Source: a virus
DNA length: 37,156 nucleotides
Reading direction: 5' to 3' (one strand)
IMG/VR virus record: IMGVR_UViG_3300044946_000150
Span: 1 to 37,156 of that record
How positions within the stretch are numbered: the stretch's first letter is position 1; every line of letters starts with the position of its first letter. The translations under genes and the position numbers were made by a program. Below are positions 12,420 to 20,945 of this stretch, in pieces. Below the pieces are notes generated by a model. That model was given only the letters and a program-made list of their open reading frames with translations. It was not told the origin of the DNA and made no database searches.

Positions 12420-13118
12420 TCAGGCCGTCGGCTTCGGCACGGCGCCCGCAGCCTGGATCGCGGCGATCTCGGCCGCGCTGACCGTGACCTGCGGGACCTT
12501 CGCGGCCACGTACCCGTCCACCGACTCCCCGTCCGGGACGTGCGTGAACTGGCCGCTGGCGTGCCGGATGTAGCAGTTCGTCGTGCCGGCCTCGCGGTAC
12601 AGGATGATGCCCATGTCGTCGGTCTCCTCGGTAGGTGCGGTCGGCGCGGGGGCAGGTGCGGGCGCCGGGTCGACGCCGGGCCAGTAGTCCGCGACGGAGG
12701 ACTCGTCCCACCCGGCGGTCGAGACGTACTGGTGCGCGATGGCGCCGGACGGGATCGCCGGGTCGTCGTCGTACGCGGCGATCCAGTAGTACGGGGGCCG
12801 CACGTCGTGCGTGGCGAACGCGGCACGTACCGTCGGCCAGGTGCTCGCCGAGCAGTACACCGTCGGGTCCACCCCGGCCGCGCGGCGCGCCAGGACCCAG
12901 TTCACGGCGTCCTCGGGAGTGGCGTCGCCGTTCTCGACGTCGAGCACGAGGCCCGCGTCCGCGGCCGCGGACACCGCGATCGGGACGTGCACCGCATGCG
13001 GGAATTTGACCACGAGGGTCGGATAGTCGGGCCAGGTCCCGTCCACGTACCCCGCGACCATCGCGGCGCCGGCTGGGAGCGCCGAGGCGGTGATGCCGTC
13101 GTACATGATGCGCGTCAT
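12420..13118 (-). CDS. Endolysin-like cell-wall hydrolase
   Basis: The 232-residue protein starts at ATG 13118 (MTRIMYDGITASALPAGAAM) with GGAG upstream. Residues 1-150 resemble a GH25/DUF1906-like TIM-barrel hydrolase: YDGITASALPAGAAMVAGYV, GLVLDVENGDATPEDAVNWV (acidic Asp/Glu on a strand end), DPTVYCSASTWPTVRAAFAT, YYWIAAYDDDP, then AIPSGAIAHQYVSTAGWD. A Pro/Ala linker (APAPAPAPTAPTEETDD) leads to a small C-terminal domain (GIILYREAGTTNCYIRHASG), perhaps for wall binding. Its place next to the holin-like gene at the end of the tail genes supports a lysis role. The exact bond cleaved is not established. Confidence 0.7.
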   Translation of the reverse strand: MTRIMYDGITASALPAGAAMVAGYVDGTWPDYPTLVVKFPHAVHVPIAVSAAADAGLVLDVENGDATPEDAVNWVLARRAAGVDPTVYCSASTWPTVRAAFATHDVRPPYYWIAAYDDDPAIPSGAIAHQYVSTAGWDESSVADYWPGVDPAPAPAPAPTAPTEETDDMGIILYREAGTTNCYIRHASGQFTHVPDGESVDGYVAAKVPQVTVSAAEIAAIQAAGAVPKPTA

Positions 13119-13131
13119 GACGCTGCTCCGA

Positions 13132-13668
13132 TCATGGTGAGGCCAGGGACACGAGGCGTCCCTCGAAGAACGAATTACCGCCACTGCCCCCGACGTCGGT
13201 GTTCAACGCGCCGCCGGAGTTCTGGTACGTGTAGACCGCCATCACGTCGCCCACGTTGCACGGGATCGTCAGCGACCGGCCTGGCATGTCCGACGAGGCG
13301 GTCATCGCCGGCTCGGCGACCTGCGACCCGGTGACCGCGGACCCGTTCTGGTACAGCAGATCGATTCTGAAACCGGTCGCGTTGCCCACGTAGCCGACGC
13401 CGAGTTTGAAGGTCCACCTGCCAGCGAACGGGATCACGTAGGAATACGGGCTCGTGCCCGACCGTCCCGTGTCACTGTCGTACACGGGCGTATCCATGAT
13501 GGCCTGCGTGAACGTGGCGGTCGGGATGCTCTGGACAGTGGCCTGGTACATGCGGAACATCGGCGGGTTGGCCCAGAACTGCGTGTAGGTGGTGATCTGG
13601 TTCAGGAGGCTTGAGGTGATCTCCTGGCCGGTGCTCCAGGTCGGCATCGTCGGCAGCGTGCGCGCCAT
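13132..13668 (-). CDS. Minor tail / tip protein, 178 aa
   Basis: The N-terminus MARTLPTMPTWSTGQEITSS, followed by LLNQITTYTQFWANPPMFRM, is typical of phage proteins that begin with a short helical anchor. It leads into a C1q-like jelly-roll: SPYSYVIPFAGRWTFKLGVG, RIDLLYQNGSAV and VYTYQNSGGALNTDVGGSGG. Such domains form trimeric tips that may bind the host surface. It lies between the large minor tail protein and the lysin, where receptor-binding proteins of actinophages are often found. The receptor is unknown. Confidence 0.75.
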   Translation of the reverse strand: MARTLPTMPTWSTGQEITSSLLNQITTYTQFWANPPMFRMYQATVQSIPTATFTQAIMDTPVYDSDTGRSGTSPYSYVIPFAGRWTFKLGVGYVGNATGFRIDLLYQNGSAVTGSQVAEPAMTASSDMPGRSLTIPCNVGDVMAVYTYQNSGGALNTDVGGSGGNSFFEGRLVSLASP

Positions 13669-13678
13669 GTCATCCCCC

Positions 13679-15952
13679 TTAGTAGGCCAGCGTGATGCCG
13701 GGCGTGTCGCACAGGCCGAGGGTCGCCGAATCGCACTGGTAGGTCGGGCCCTGCGCGGGGGACGTGTTCCAGGCGAACGTGTGGGTTCCGGCGCCGATGG
13801 TCTCGGCGTAGCCCTCGATGTAGTACGAGCCCGACGACGGCGACGCGGAGGTCGCGGGCCAGTTCGTGACCTGCACGACGGTGGAGATCTCGGCGGCGAG
13901 CACCGCGTCGTAGAACGCCGGGCCGTACCCGGCCTGCCCGGTCAGGGTCGCGACCTCGCAGGCGAGCGGGTTGTGGCGCGGCGCCGGGTTCGCTCCGGCG
14001 AGGTTCATGGCGGCGCCGAGGGATCCGGATTCGAGCGCGTTGATCGTGATCGTGGACACGGAGTTGGAGTAGACGCCGAGCAGGTTCTGGCTCACGACGC
14101 CGTTGGTGTTGACGGTCAGCGCGCCCTGCCCGGAGGGAGTGACGACCTGCTGGTTCTGCAGGTACTGGAAGTCGTCCGCCCACGTCGTGGTTTTATCCAG
14201 GTCGAGCGCGTTGATCGTGAACGCCGGGGCGGGGTTCTGCCGCAGCGTCGAGGGCTGCAGGACGATGCGGCCCTGGCGGTCGACGAACAGCGGCATGTTC
14301 TCCGTCGCTGCCGCGGCCTGCATCGCGGTCAGCGGCTGCTGCGTCGCCAACTGCTGGAACCCGGCCGGATGCGCCGTCTCCGCCGGGATGTTGATGAACG
14401 GCGTCACGCCCGTGGTGACGTCCTCGGCACCCAGGCCGAACGCGCTGAACGACTGCACGGGCACCGGCACCCCCGCATACTGGGCGAGCCGGATGACGCG
14501 ACGCCCGCACGACTCGGGCACCGAGTAGGCCAGGTTCGGGGACTGCCACATGGTGCTGCCCGCCTGGTAGGCGCCGTACCAGTCGGGGTTCTGGACGTTG
14601 CTGGGGTAGGCCTCGATCGCGAGGTCGCTGATAGACCCCTGGAAAAGGCTGACCTGGCCGGCAGGCAAATAAACGGTGTTGAAGATCTGCCAGGATTCCG
14701 CGCCGCCGAGCGTGAACCGGCTGAGGGTGGCGATCGGGACGATGTCAATAGACTCGGTGCCGCCGGTGAGGTAGCCGAAACTGTAGGACCCATCGATCCA
14801 CACCTGCAGCACGCCGTTGCCCGCATACGGCGTGCCGGCGTACGCGGCGGCCGTCTCGATTTTCACGACGACCTGGTGCCAGTTGCCGTCGGCCAGGTTC
14901 GAATTACTGAAGTTGACCGAGTTGACGTTGCCGATCGTGGTGTACACGCCGTTGAGCGGATACTGGGTGATCACAAGCGGGCCGGAGCCGTTCGTCCCGC
15001 CGAGCAGTCCGCACCACAGCCCGTAGTTACTGGCGGGGTCGGTCCACGACCAGATCGGCTGATTCGCGGTGGAGGTGGTCTGGATCCAGCAGCTGACGAC
15101 GGCCACGACCCCGTTCGGGCCGACGGCGCCCTGCAGGTATGAGCCCGCCGGGTACGGGCCCGGGGTGCCGTAGAAGCTCGTCGGCGTGCCGCTCGGGGTG
15201 AATGAGACCGTGGACGCGCCGTCATAGCCGGGGGCGGAGGTGTTGCCGAAGGATATGCCGGCTCCGGCGTTCACCCCCTGGTTCTTGACCGCCAGCGTCG
15301 ACTGGGCCGCCGGGGCCTGCCCGGAGATATCCGAGACGTAGGCCGCTCCGGACGGCTCGTGCAGCGGCCAGTACCCGATGATGTACGGGCCGCCGACCGG
15401 GTCGTTCAGCCACTCCTCGGCGATCGCGGTCTGGTACTTCGGGACGTTGCCGAGCAGCACGAACCGATCGCTGGCGCTGATCATCGTCTTCGCGTACTGG
15501 CCCTCCCACGACACCGGCAACGTCTGAATGAACCCGACGAACCGCGTGCTCGCAGTCTGCGACGGCGGCACCACGTCCACACGCAGCCACGCACCCTTGT
15601 GGATCTGCCCGTACCACGCGCCTGCCGGATTCGCCGGAGACCAGCGGCCGTCCGAGTTGTCCACCGTCAGGGCAACCGTGCCGACCTGCGGAGCCGACTC
15701 CGCGTCCGGCCGGCCGCGGTTGATCCGAATCGTCGCCGGGATGTCGACGAACTCCGTCACCTCGATCCACGCCGGAGCCGCCGTCGTCACCGAGTCCCAC
15801 GCCACATACACGTGGACGGCGAACCCCCACGTCCCGAGCTGCTGCGCGAACGTGAGCGTCGCGGCCGGCACGGGCTTGGCGGCGCGCCACGGCGTGCGCC
15901 TCGGCGCCTGGCGCGGCAGGGGGCGCGTGATCCGCGGCTTCGCGTACGGCAT
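13679..15952 (-). CDS. Large minor tail protein with a concanavalin/LamG-like domain
   Basis: The 757-residue protein (MPYAKPRITRPLPRQAPRRT) begins with a basic stretch. A domain seen in actinophage tail proteins follows (VTEFVDIPATIRINRGRPDA, VDNSDGRWSPANPAGAWYGQ). Residues 240-440 look like a LamG/concanavalin beta-sandwich (SNLADGNWHQVVVKIETAAA, VWIDGSYSFGYLTGGTESID). The C-terminal part is a baseplate-hub-like region (TVQVTNWPATS-type strands, SGSYYIEGYAETIGAGTHTF). It follows the tape measure gene, the expected place for the distal tail or tail-associated protein. The LamG part may bind cell-wall sugar. Confidence 0.85.
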   Translation of the reverse strand: MPYAKPRITRPLPRQAPRRTPWRAAKPVPAATLTFAQQLGTWGFAVHVYVAWDSVTTAAPAWIEVTEFVDIPATIRINRGRPDAESAPQVGTVALTVDNSDGRWSPANPAGAWYGQIHKGAWLRVDVVPPSQTASTRFVGFIQTLPVSWEGQYAKTMISASDRFVLLGNVPKYQTAIAEEWLNDPVGGPYIIGYWPLHEPSGAAYVSDISGQAPAAQSTLAVKNQGVNAGAGISFGNTSAPGYDGASTVSFTPSGTPTSFYGTPGPYPAGSYLQGAVGPNGVVAVVSCWIQTTSTANQPIWSWTDPASNYGLWCGLLGGTNGSGPLVITQYPLNGVYTTIGNVNSVNFSNSNLADGNWHQVVVKIETAAAYAGTPYAGNGVLQVWIDGSYSFGYLTGGTESIDIVPIATLSRFTLGGAESWQIFNTVYLPAGQVSLFQGSISDLAIEAYPSNVQNPDWYGAYQAGSTMWQSPNLAYSVPESCGRRVIRLAQYAGVPVPVQSFSAFGLGAEDVTTGVTPFINIPAETAHPAGFQQLATQQPLTAMQAAAATENMPLFVDRQGRIVLQPSTLRQNPAPAFTINALDLDKTTTWADDFQYLQNQQVVTPSGQGALTVNTNGVVSQNLLGVYSNSVSTITINALESGSLGAAMNLAGANPAPRHNPLACEVATLTGQAGYGPAFYDAVLAAEISTVVQVTNWPATSASPSSGSYYIEGYAETIGAGTHTFAWNTSPAQGPTYQCDSATLGLCDTPGITLAY

Positions 15953-18492
15953 CAGGGCGCCGCCATCCGTGCCGCCGTGAACACGCCGCCCTGCTGCTGG
16001 AACACGACCATGGTGCGGTTGATCTGCTGCCCGTTGAGCATCAGGTCCAGCTCCGCATGCAGCGGGTTCGACGCCGAGCCCGGCAGCTGCGCCGGGTCGA
16101 ACCCGGCGCCGCCCATCCCCGAATTCTGGAGCGCGACCGTCATCGCCTGCTCGAGCGCCGGGATCGGCGAGACGATCTCAGCCTGGCCGGCCTCGGCCAC
16201 CGTCACCTGCGTGCCGCCCGGCTGCGGCAGCACCAGGCCACCGGCAGCGAGCTGAGGGATCTTCGGGATGCTGATGCCGAACCGGTCCCCGCCCACGCCC
16301 GGCACCCACGACGGGATCGACACGCTGATCGAGTCCAAGCCGCCGATCACGTCGTCGACCAGGTCGATGATGCCGTTCAGCGGAGCTTTCATCACGCCCT
16401 CGGCGTCGCCGAACGCCGAGGTGATGAACCCGGGTATCGCACCGAACGTGCTGGAGAACGCGCTCTCGACATCGTGCACGGCGCCCTTGACGGGGTCCAC
16501 GAACACCGAGTCGAACAGCGCGACGCCCTCTTCGAACCAGCGCGGGATGTCGGTGCCGAACAGTTGCGCGATCGGGTGCTCGAGGTCCGAGGTGAAGAAG
16601 CCGGTCACATCGTGCACCGCGGTCTTCACCGGGTCCACGAACACCGAGGTGAAGCACGCGGTAGCGTCATCCCAGTACCCGGGGATGTCCACGGTGAAGA
16701 ACTGCCCGACGGGCTTGACCAGGTCGTCCATGAAGAAGTTCGCGACATCCTTCGCGGCGCCGGAGAAAAACGCGGTGACCGCCTGCCAGTGCTGGACCAG
16801 CTCGAGGATCCCGTACGCGACCAGCGCCACCGCGGCGGCGATCGCGATGTACGGCGCTGCGGCCACCACCGTCGCCGAGGCGGCCGCGATCGTCGCGGCG
16901 GCCTGATCCGCCCACGCGACCGTCGAGGCGATGACCGCCGGGATCGCCTGCGCGACCAGCACCACGCCGACCGCGGCCAGACCGATCCCGAGCGCCTCGG
17001 CAACCGTCTTGTTCTGCTCGAACCAGTGCCCGACGTCCTCGGCGGCGTGCGCGACGTCGCCGAAAACATGCATGACGTCGCCCGCATGCGACACGATGTC
17101 GATGAACCCGCCGACCAGCGCTTTCGCGACCGGCATCAGGAGCGTCCCGATCCGGATGGCGAGGGTCTCGACGACCTCCTTGGCCTGGTCGAGCTTGAAC
17201 GACAGGGTGTTGGTGACGTCCGACCAGCCGGTGACATCCTTCGACGTGGACTGCCCGGCCGCGCCGATGGCCTTGACGTTCGCCTCGAACATGGCGGCGT
17301 TCTCCCCGCTCAGCATCAGCGACGTCGTCAACCCGGTGGCGCCGCCGGTCATCTTCTCCAGCGCGGCGTTGTAGGTCTGCGCGGCCGGCCCGCCCGCGGC
17401 GAGGAGCGAGTTGAACGAGTGGGTCTTGTCGGCGACGGACGCGAACTGCGCCATCAGATGAGACTGCACCGGGTCCAGGCCCTGCAGGTCGGTGCGCCAC
17501 GTCTTCGCCGACACTGACCCGTCGAGGTAGGAGTTGGCCAGGGCCTGGAGCGAGGACGGCATCTGGTCGATCATTGTTTTCGCGTCCTGCGCCGCGGTCG
17601 TCGAGGACGCGAACGCCGACTGGAGCACCGTGCCGGCCGGCCCCATGTGCGTGGTGATCGCCGAGGTGAGCTCCGCCAGCGTCCCGGTCAGCCCCTTCTG
17701 CCCGAGCTGCATGGAGACCTGGTTGCTGTTGAGCCCGAGCTGCTGCATCTCCTGGACGGCGACCGCGTTCGGCGCCTGGAGCGAGCGGATCTCGTTCGCC
17801 AGGTCCTGTGTGGCCTGCTGCGCGGACATGCCGTGCAGCGTCATCGTGGCCTCCGCGCCGGCGACCTGCGCGAAGGAGAGGTGCGCGGAGCTGGCCAGCG
17901 GCACGACGTTCGACAGGGACGAGGCGAGGTCGCCCATCTGCTGCTTGCCCGCGGCCACCGTGGCGACGAGCATGTCGGTGACGTCCACGGCCTTGGAGGC
18001 GGGCTCGTGGTAGTCGTTGAGGACGTCGGTCAGGGCGTTGCCGACGTCGCCGAGGTCTGCGTTGCCGACTTTCGCGCCCTCGGCCGCGGCCTTCAGGACG
18101 GTGAGGCCGGCGGCACCGTGGAACCCGGCGGACTCGATCATGTACATGCCGGAGATGAGCTGCGTCGTGCTCGTCCCCGTCGACACCGCCATGTCCAGAA
18201 TCCCGTTGGACACGAGCTTCATGTTCTTCTGCGACTCGCCCGCGCCCGTCACCAGCGTCGTCATCGCCGACTGGAACTTGGCGGCCATGTCGATGCACTT
18301 CACGGCCAGCACGGCCGCGCCCGCGCCGACCGCGAGCAGCGCCGTACCAGCGCCCATCCCGAACAAGCCCGAGGACTCGTTCGCCTCGTCGCTCGCCGCC
18401 CCGGTCTCCTTCGCCGAGTCCCGGACCTCCTTGAACGCGGCGGACGCCTCGTTGATGCCGAGCAGCCGGAACACGAGGTCTGTAGTGGACAC
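15952..18492 (-). CDS. Tape measure protein
   Basis: The 846-residue protein (MSTTDLVFRLLGINEASAAF) is helical and Ala/Gly-rich. It has a TP901-type tape-measure region at residues 70-330 (FQSAMTTLVTGAGESQKNMK, AGLTVLKAAAEGAKVGNADL). Hydrophobic segments lie near 45-65 and in 500-580 (EALGIGLAAVGVVLVAQAIP, PYIAIAAAVALVAYGILELV). These help eject the protein and DNA through the membrane. By the usual rule of about 0.15 nm per residue, the tail would be near 127 nm. It directly follows the frameshifted chaperones. The C-terminus includes a repeated aromatic segment (FFTVDIPGYWDDATACFTSV). Confidence 0.92.
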   Translation of the reverse strand: MSTTDLVFRLLGINEASAAFKEVRDSAKETGAASDEANESSGLFGMGAGTALLAVGAGAAVLAVKCIDMAAKFQSAMTTLVTGAGESQKNMKLVSNGILDMAVSTGTSTTQLISGMYMIESAGFHGAAGLTVLKAAAEGAKVGNADLGDVGNALTDVLNDYHEPASKAVDVTDMLVATVAAGKQQMGDLASSLSNVVPLASSAHLSFAQVAGAEATMTLHGMSAQQATQDLANEIRSLQAPNAVAVQEMQQLGLNSNQVSMQLGQKGLTGTLAELTSAITTHMGPAGTVLQSAFASSTTAAQDAKTMIDQMPSSLQALANSYLDGSVSAKTWRTDLQGLDPVQSHLMAQFASVADKTHSFNSLLAAGGPAAQTYNAALEKMTGGATGLTTSLMLSGENAAMFEANVKAIGAAGQSTSKDVTGWSDVTNTLSFKLDQAKEVVETLAIRIGTLLMPVAKALVGGFIDIVSHAGDVMHVFGDVAHAAEDVGHWFEQNKTVAEALGIGLAAVGVVLVAQAIPAVIASTVAWADQAAATIAAASATVVAAAPYIAIAAAVALVAYGILELVQHWQAVTAFFSGAAKDVANFFMDDLVKPVGQFFTVDIPGYWDDATACFTSVFVDPVKTAVHDVTGFFTSDLEHPIAQLFGTDIPRWFEEGVALFDSVFVDPVKGAVHDVESAFSSTFGAIPGFITSAFGDAEGVMKAPLNGIIDLVDDVIGGLDSISVSIPSWVPGVGGDRFGISIPKIPQLAAGGLVLPQPGGTQVTVAEAGQAEIVSPIPALEQAMTVALQNSGMGGAGFDPAQLPGSASNPLHAELDLMLNGQQINRTMVVFQQQGGVFTAARMAAP

Positions 18493-18507
18493 CGGCTGCT
18501 CTCCTTC

Positions 18508-19019
18508 CTACGACGGGGGTGTGTTCATGTGGTCGACGAACGGCGTCAGGACCCTCACGTCCTCCTCGGTCAGGAGGTCCCACTCCCAGGGACGGATGCC
18601 GAGGAAGTGCGCGAAGAGGCCGAGGTAGCGCGTGCGCGTGCGCGCGGGCGAGTCGCTGCCGGACGCTGCCCGGACGTGCCGGGGGACGTTGGGGTTTCCG
18701 GCCCATCGGTCGGGCCGGCGGTAGGGTTTTCCGTCTCGCCGCGCATCTGGATGGCGTTGATGTCGAAGTCGAACTCGGCGAACGGCCACTCGTCGGCCGC
18801 CTGGCGCACGCCGATGCCCTTGCGCTGCGCGCGCTGGCGCAGCATCGCAATCCAGACCGTCACGCCCACGGCGAGCGTGTGGCCCTGCCCGGCGAGCTTG
18901 GTGTACTCCTGGGTGTTCAGCCCGGCGTGCTGCTGGATCAGCATGGCCTCGGAGAACATCAGCTTCTCGTTGTCGAGGACGTATTCTTCGCCGTCGAGCT
19001 CGAACCTATGGATCGTCAC
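18508..19019 (-). CDS. Tail assembly chaperone, -1 frameshift fusion (G-T type)
   Basis: The upstream frame from 19019 (MTIHRFELDGEEYVLDNEKL) joins the downstream frame ending at 18508 by a -1 shift at the heptamer A-AAC-CCT (18723-18729, minus strand). Base 18723 is read twice. The fused product has about 170 residues: 99 from the first frame, then YRRPDRWAGNPN to FVDHMNTPPS. The downstream frame has a domain-like end (LGLFAHFLGIRPWEWDLLTE) and no convincing start of its own, as in other siphovirus G/GT pairs. The chaperones coat the tape measure during tail assembly. Slippage efficiency is unknown. Confidence 0.85.
18570..19019 (-). CDS. Tail assembly chaperone, unshifted product (G type)
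   Basis: The 149-residue product is translated without slippage. Residues 1-95 are the chaperone domain (LMFSEAMLIQQHAGLNTQEY, VGVTVWIAMLRQRAQRKGIG, DEWPFAEFDFDINAIQMRGE). After the slippery site the frame is low-complexity Thr/Pro/Arg/Ser (TGPTDGPETPTSPGTSGQRP), as expected if its end is under weak selection. It would be made in excess over the fusion. It lies directly before the tape measure gene and after the tail-completion gene. Confidence 0.85.
   Translation of the reverse strand: MTIHRFELDGEEYVLDNEKLMFSEAMLIQQHAGLNTQEYTKLAGQGHTLAVGVTVWIAMLRQRAQRKGIGVRQAADEWPFAEFDFDINAIQMRGETENPTAGPTDGPETPTSPGTSGQRPAATRPRARARATSASSRTSSASVPGSGTS
18723..18729 (-). promoter_or_regulatory. Programmed -1 ribosomal slippery site
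   Basis: On the minus strand the sequence A AAC CCT fits the X-XXY-YYZ rule, in frame with the first chaperone. After slippage the tRNAs re-pair on AAA and CCC. The preceding GGAA overlaps an alternative weaker heptamer, GGAAAAC. Two G/C-rich potential stems lie just downstream. Confidence 0.8.
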
Positions 19020-19031
19020 AGGGGCACCTGT

Positions 19032-19592
19032 CTATTCGTGGAGGATGGCGTCGGCAGCGGCTTCCATGCCGAGGTGTGCGGCGTCCATGAGGCCGTCCGC
19101 GTTCTTCTTGATGACCGCGTCGAAGTAGGGGGCGCCGACCTGGGTGACCCACGTACCCTTGTTGCCGAACACGGGGTGTCTCCAGCCTTTCGGCCGGTTC
19201 CAGGCCTTCGCGAGTCTGCGCTGCGACAGCGGCAGCACGCTGCTGCGCGTCTTGAACGTCAGGTTGATGTTCGTCGCGGTCGCGGAGGCCGACGACCCGA
19301 TCCCGGAGGCGATCGTCTGGCGCAGCCCGGACCGCTTCTCCGCGCTCGCGGCCGCCGACGCCCGGGTCGACTTCGACTTCGAGAGCCGGTACGCGGCGCG
19401 CGTCGACGAGCCCGAGCCGCTCGAGCGTCCGCCCGGCCCGGTCACCGTCGAACGCATCTCCGCGACCACGGGTTTGGCGGCGGTCGAGAAGCTCTTGCGC
19501 AGCTCGGCACGGATCTGCGCGTCTGCGCCGGTCAGCTTCGCCGCGAGCTCCCGCAGCTGCTCCGCGCCCTCGATCTCGACCTTCACGCCCAT
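19032..19592 (-). CDS. HK97 gp10-like tail-completion protein
   Basis: The 186-residue protein opens MGVKVEIEGAEQLRELAAKL, followed by AELRKSFSTAAKPVVAEMRS. This N-terminal pattern is typical of HK97-gp10-like neck/tail-completion proteins. The middle is Ser/Arg-rich (SKSKSTRASAAASAEKRSGL). The C-terminus has a conserved WRHPVFGNKGTWVTQVGAPY motif, then a helical tail. It normally sits before the tail terminator gene. Here it lies after the major tail protein, an unusual position. Its role would be to connect or finish the tail. Confidence 0.75.
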   Translation of the reverse strand: MGVKVEIEGAEQLRELAAKLTGADAQIRAELRKSFSTAAKPVVAEMRSTVTGPGGRSSGSGSSTRAAYRLSKSKSTRASAAASAEKRSGLRQTIASGIGSSASATATNINLTFKTRSSVLPLSQRRLAKAWNRPKGWRHPVFGNKGTWVTQVGAPYFDAVIKKNADGLMDAAHLGMEAAADAILHE

Positions 19593-19593
19593 G

Positions 19594-20718
19594 TCAGACC
19601 GTCGCGTCCGTCGACTGCATGATGATCGAAAGTGGTTCGTTCGTCAGGTCGTACAGGGCGGTGAACGGGAACGCGGTGCTGACGACGTTCTTGTTCGCCG
19701 CGGCCGGCGAGTCGCCGTTGAGGAAGATGTTGGAGAGCACGAACTGCAGCGCCGGGGTCGTCGCGGCTAGCGCGCCGGCCGAGAACGTGACGATCGCGAA
19801 CAGGGGGGTGTCGGAGTAGAACGCGTCGGCCCAGTACGTCTTGTTCACGAAATCCGAGGTGAACGTCCCGGTGAGCATGACGACGTCGTTGGTGATCGGC
19901 TCGTCTTTCAGGCCCGCGTTGCCGTAGTACTGCCGGTCGACCTTCAGCTTCCGCTCGACGGTCAGGTCGAACCCGGTCACTCCGTCGATCGGCGACGCGG
20001 TCGACGCCGCGGCGATCGAGGCGCCGATCTGCACCTGCGCGTTCGCGAAGTCCCACGGGACCGCGGTCGCATAGGAGGGGGTGGCTTGGGTGTACGGGGT
20101 CTGGCCGGCACCGTTCGGGTACGCCGGGTAGGTCGTGTCGATCAGCGGGTCCGCGAGGTAGCGCGAGTCCCACGTCGTGGCGCAGGTGAGCAGCTCGGCC
20201 GCCTTGCATGACCAGGCGAACTTCGTGGGCTTGCAGCCGAGCGCGTCGTACTGCCGGAGTGTCGCGTCGGCCGTCGGGATGCCGAGCTCCCACGCCACCG
20301 ACCGGCCCGCGATCGAGTTGCGGAAGGTGTGCGAGTAGCCGTAGACGGGCGCGGCCGGAGTCAGGCGCGCGCCGGCCGACCAGATCCCGCCGAGCGCGGC
20401 CTGCGAGCCCGCGGCGCCGGCCGTGTACGAGCTGGAGAGCTGGTTGAGCATCGTGGTGAAGTGCGAGGCCTGGCACCAGTCGAACGGCATGTCGACGGTG
20501 GCCGCGCGCTCGACGACGACGCGGCGGCTGGAGACATCCACGTACCGGCCGGCGGCCAGGCCGCTGGACTGCTTGGTGGTCTTGACCTTCTTCGGGGTGA
20601 TCGCGTTCGGTTCGAAGAACACCCAGGACGGGGAGGTCTGGACGGTGGCGTAGCCGAGTGCTTCGACCACCATTCCGGCGGATGCGCCGATGCCCGCGCC
20701 GACGGTCGTGAGGGTCAT
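19594..20718 (-). CDS. Major tail (tube) protein
   Basis: The 374-residue protein (MTLTTVGAGIGASAGMVVEA) shows the beta-rich pattern of phage tube proteins: SSGLAAGRYVDVSSRRVVVE, DMPFDWCQASHFTTMLNQLS, TVERKLKVDRQYYGNAGLKD and TNDVVMLTGTFTSDFVNKTY. It is longer than the usual 200-300 residues, so an extra domain is probably present. It lies between the tail terminator and the chaperones, as expected. The ATG at 20718 overlaps the stop of the preceding small gene. Confidence 0.8.
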   Translation of the reverse strand: MTLTTVGAGIGASAGMVVEALGYATVQTSPSWVFFEPNAITPKKVKTTKQSSGLAAGRYVDVSSRRVVVERAATVDMPFDWCQASHFTTMLNQLSSSYTAGAAGSQAALGGIWSAGARLTPAAPVYGYSHTFRNSIAGRSVAWELGIPTADATLRQYDALGCKPTKFAWSCKAAELLTCATTWDSRYLADPLIDTTYPAYPNGAGQTPYTQATPSYATAVPWDFANAQVQIGASIAAASTASPIDGVTGFDLTVERKLKVDRQYYGNAGLKDEPITNDVVMLTGTFTSDFVNKTYWADAFYSDTPLFAIVTFSAGALAATTPALQFVLSNIFLNGDSPAAANKNVVSTAFPFTALYDLTNEPLSIIMQSTDATV

Positions 20719-20936
20719 GCCGAGACTCCTTCAGGTGCGGGCTGGGCTGCGGCGGGCACGACCGGAGCGGGGGCAGGTGCGGGCGCGGGCGGGTCGGCCA
20801 CGGGGGCCCAGCCGCCTGCGGCCCAGTGCTCGGTCTCCTCGTCCGGGACGGTCACGACGGTGCCGGCCGGGACGAGGATGTAGCCGAGGGTCGGGCAGAT
20901 CCTGTCCTCGCCGAACGGGTTGCGGAACTTGGCCAT
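20715..20936 (-). CDS. Small Pro/Ala-tailed structural-region protein
   Basis: The 73-residue protein has a compact N-terminus (MAKFRNPFGEDRICPTLGYI, LVPAGTVVTVPDEETEHWAA) that looks like a small beta domain, followed by a Pro-Ala repeat tail ending QPAPEGVSA. Similar short proteins occur beside tail genes in actinophages and may be minor head-tail or decoration proteins. Its stop overlaps the start of the major tail gene, so the two are co-translated. Confidence 0.7.
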   Translation of the reverse strand: MAKFRNPFGEDRICPTLGYILVPAGTVVTVPDEETEHWAAGGWAPVADPPAPAPAPAPVVPAAAQPAPEGVSA

Positions 20937-20945
20937 GGGTGCTCC

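Noticed and set aside
16667-18850. Long overlapping minus-strand frame of 727 codons
   Set aside because: It is an Arg-rich shadow of the tape measure gene in another frame, with composition typical of high-GC shadows.
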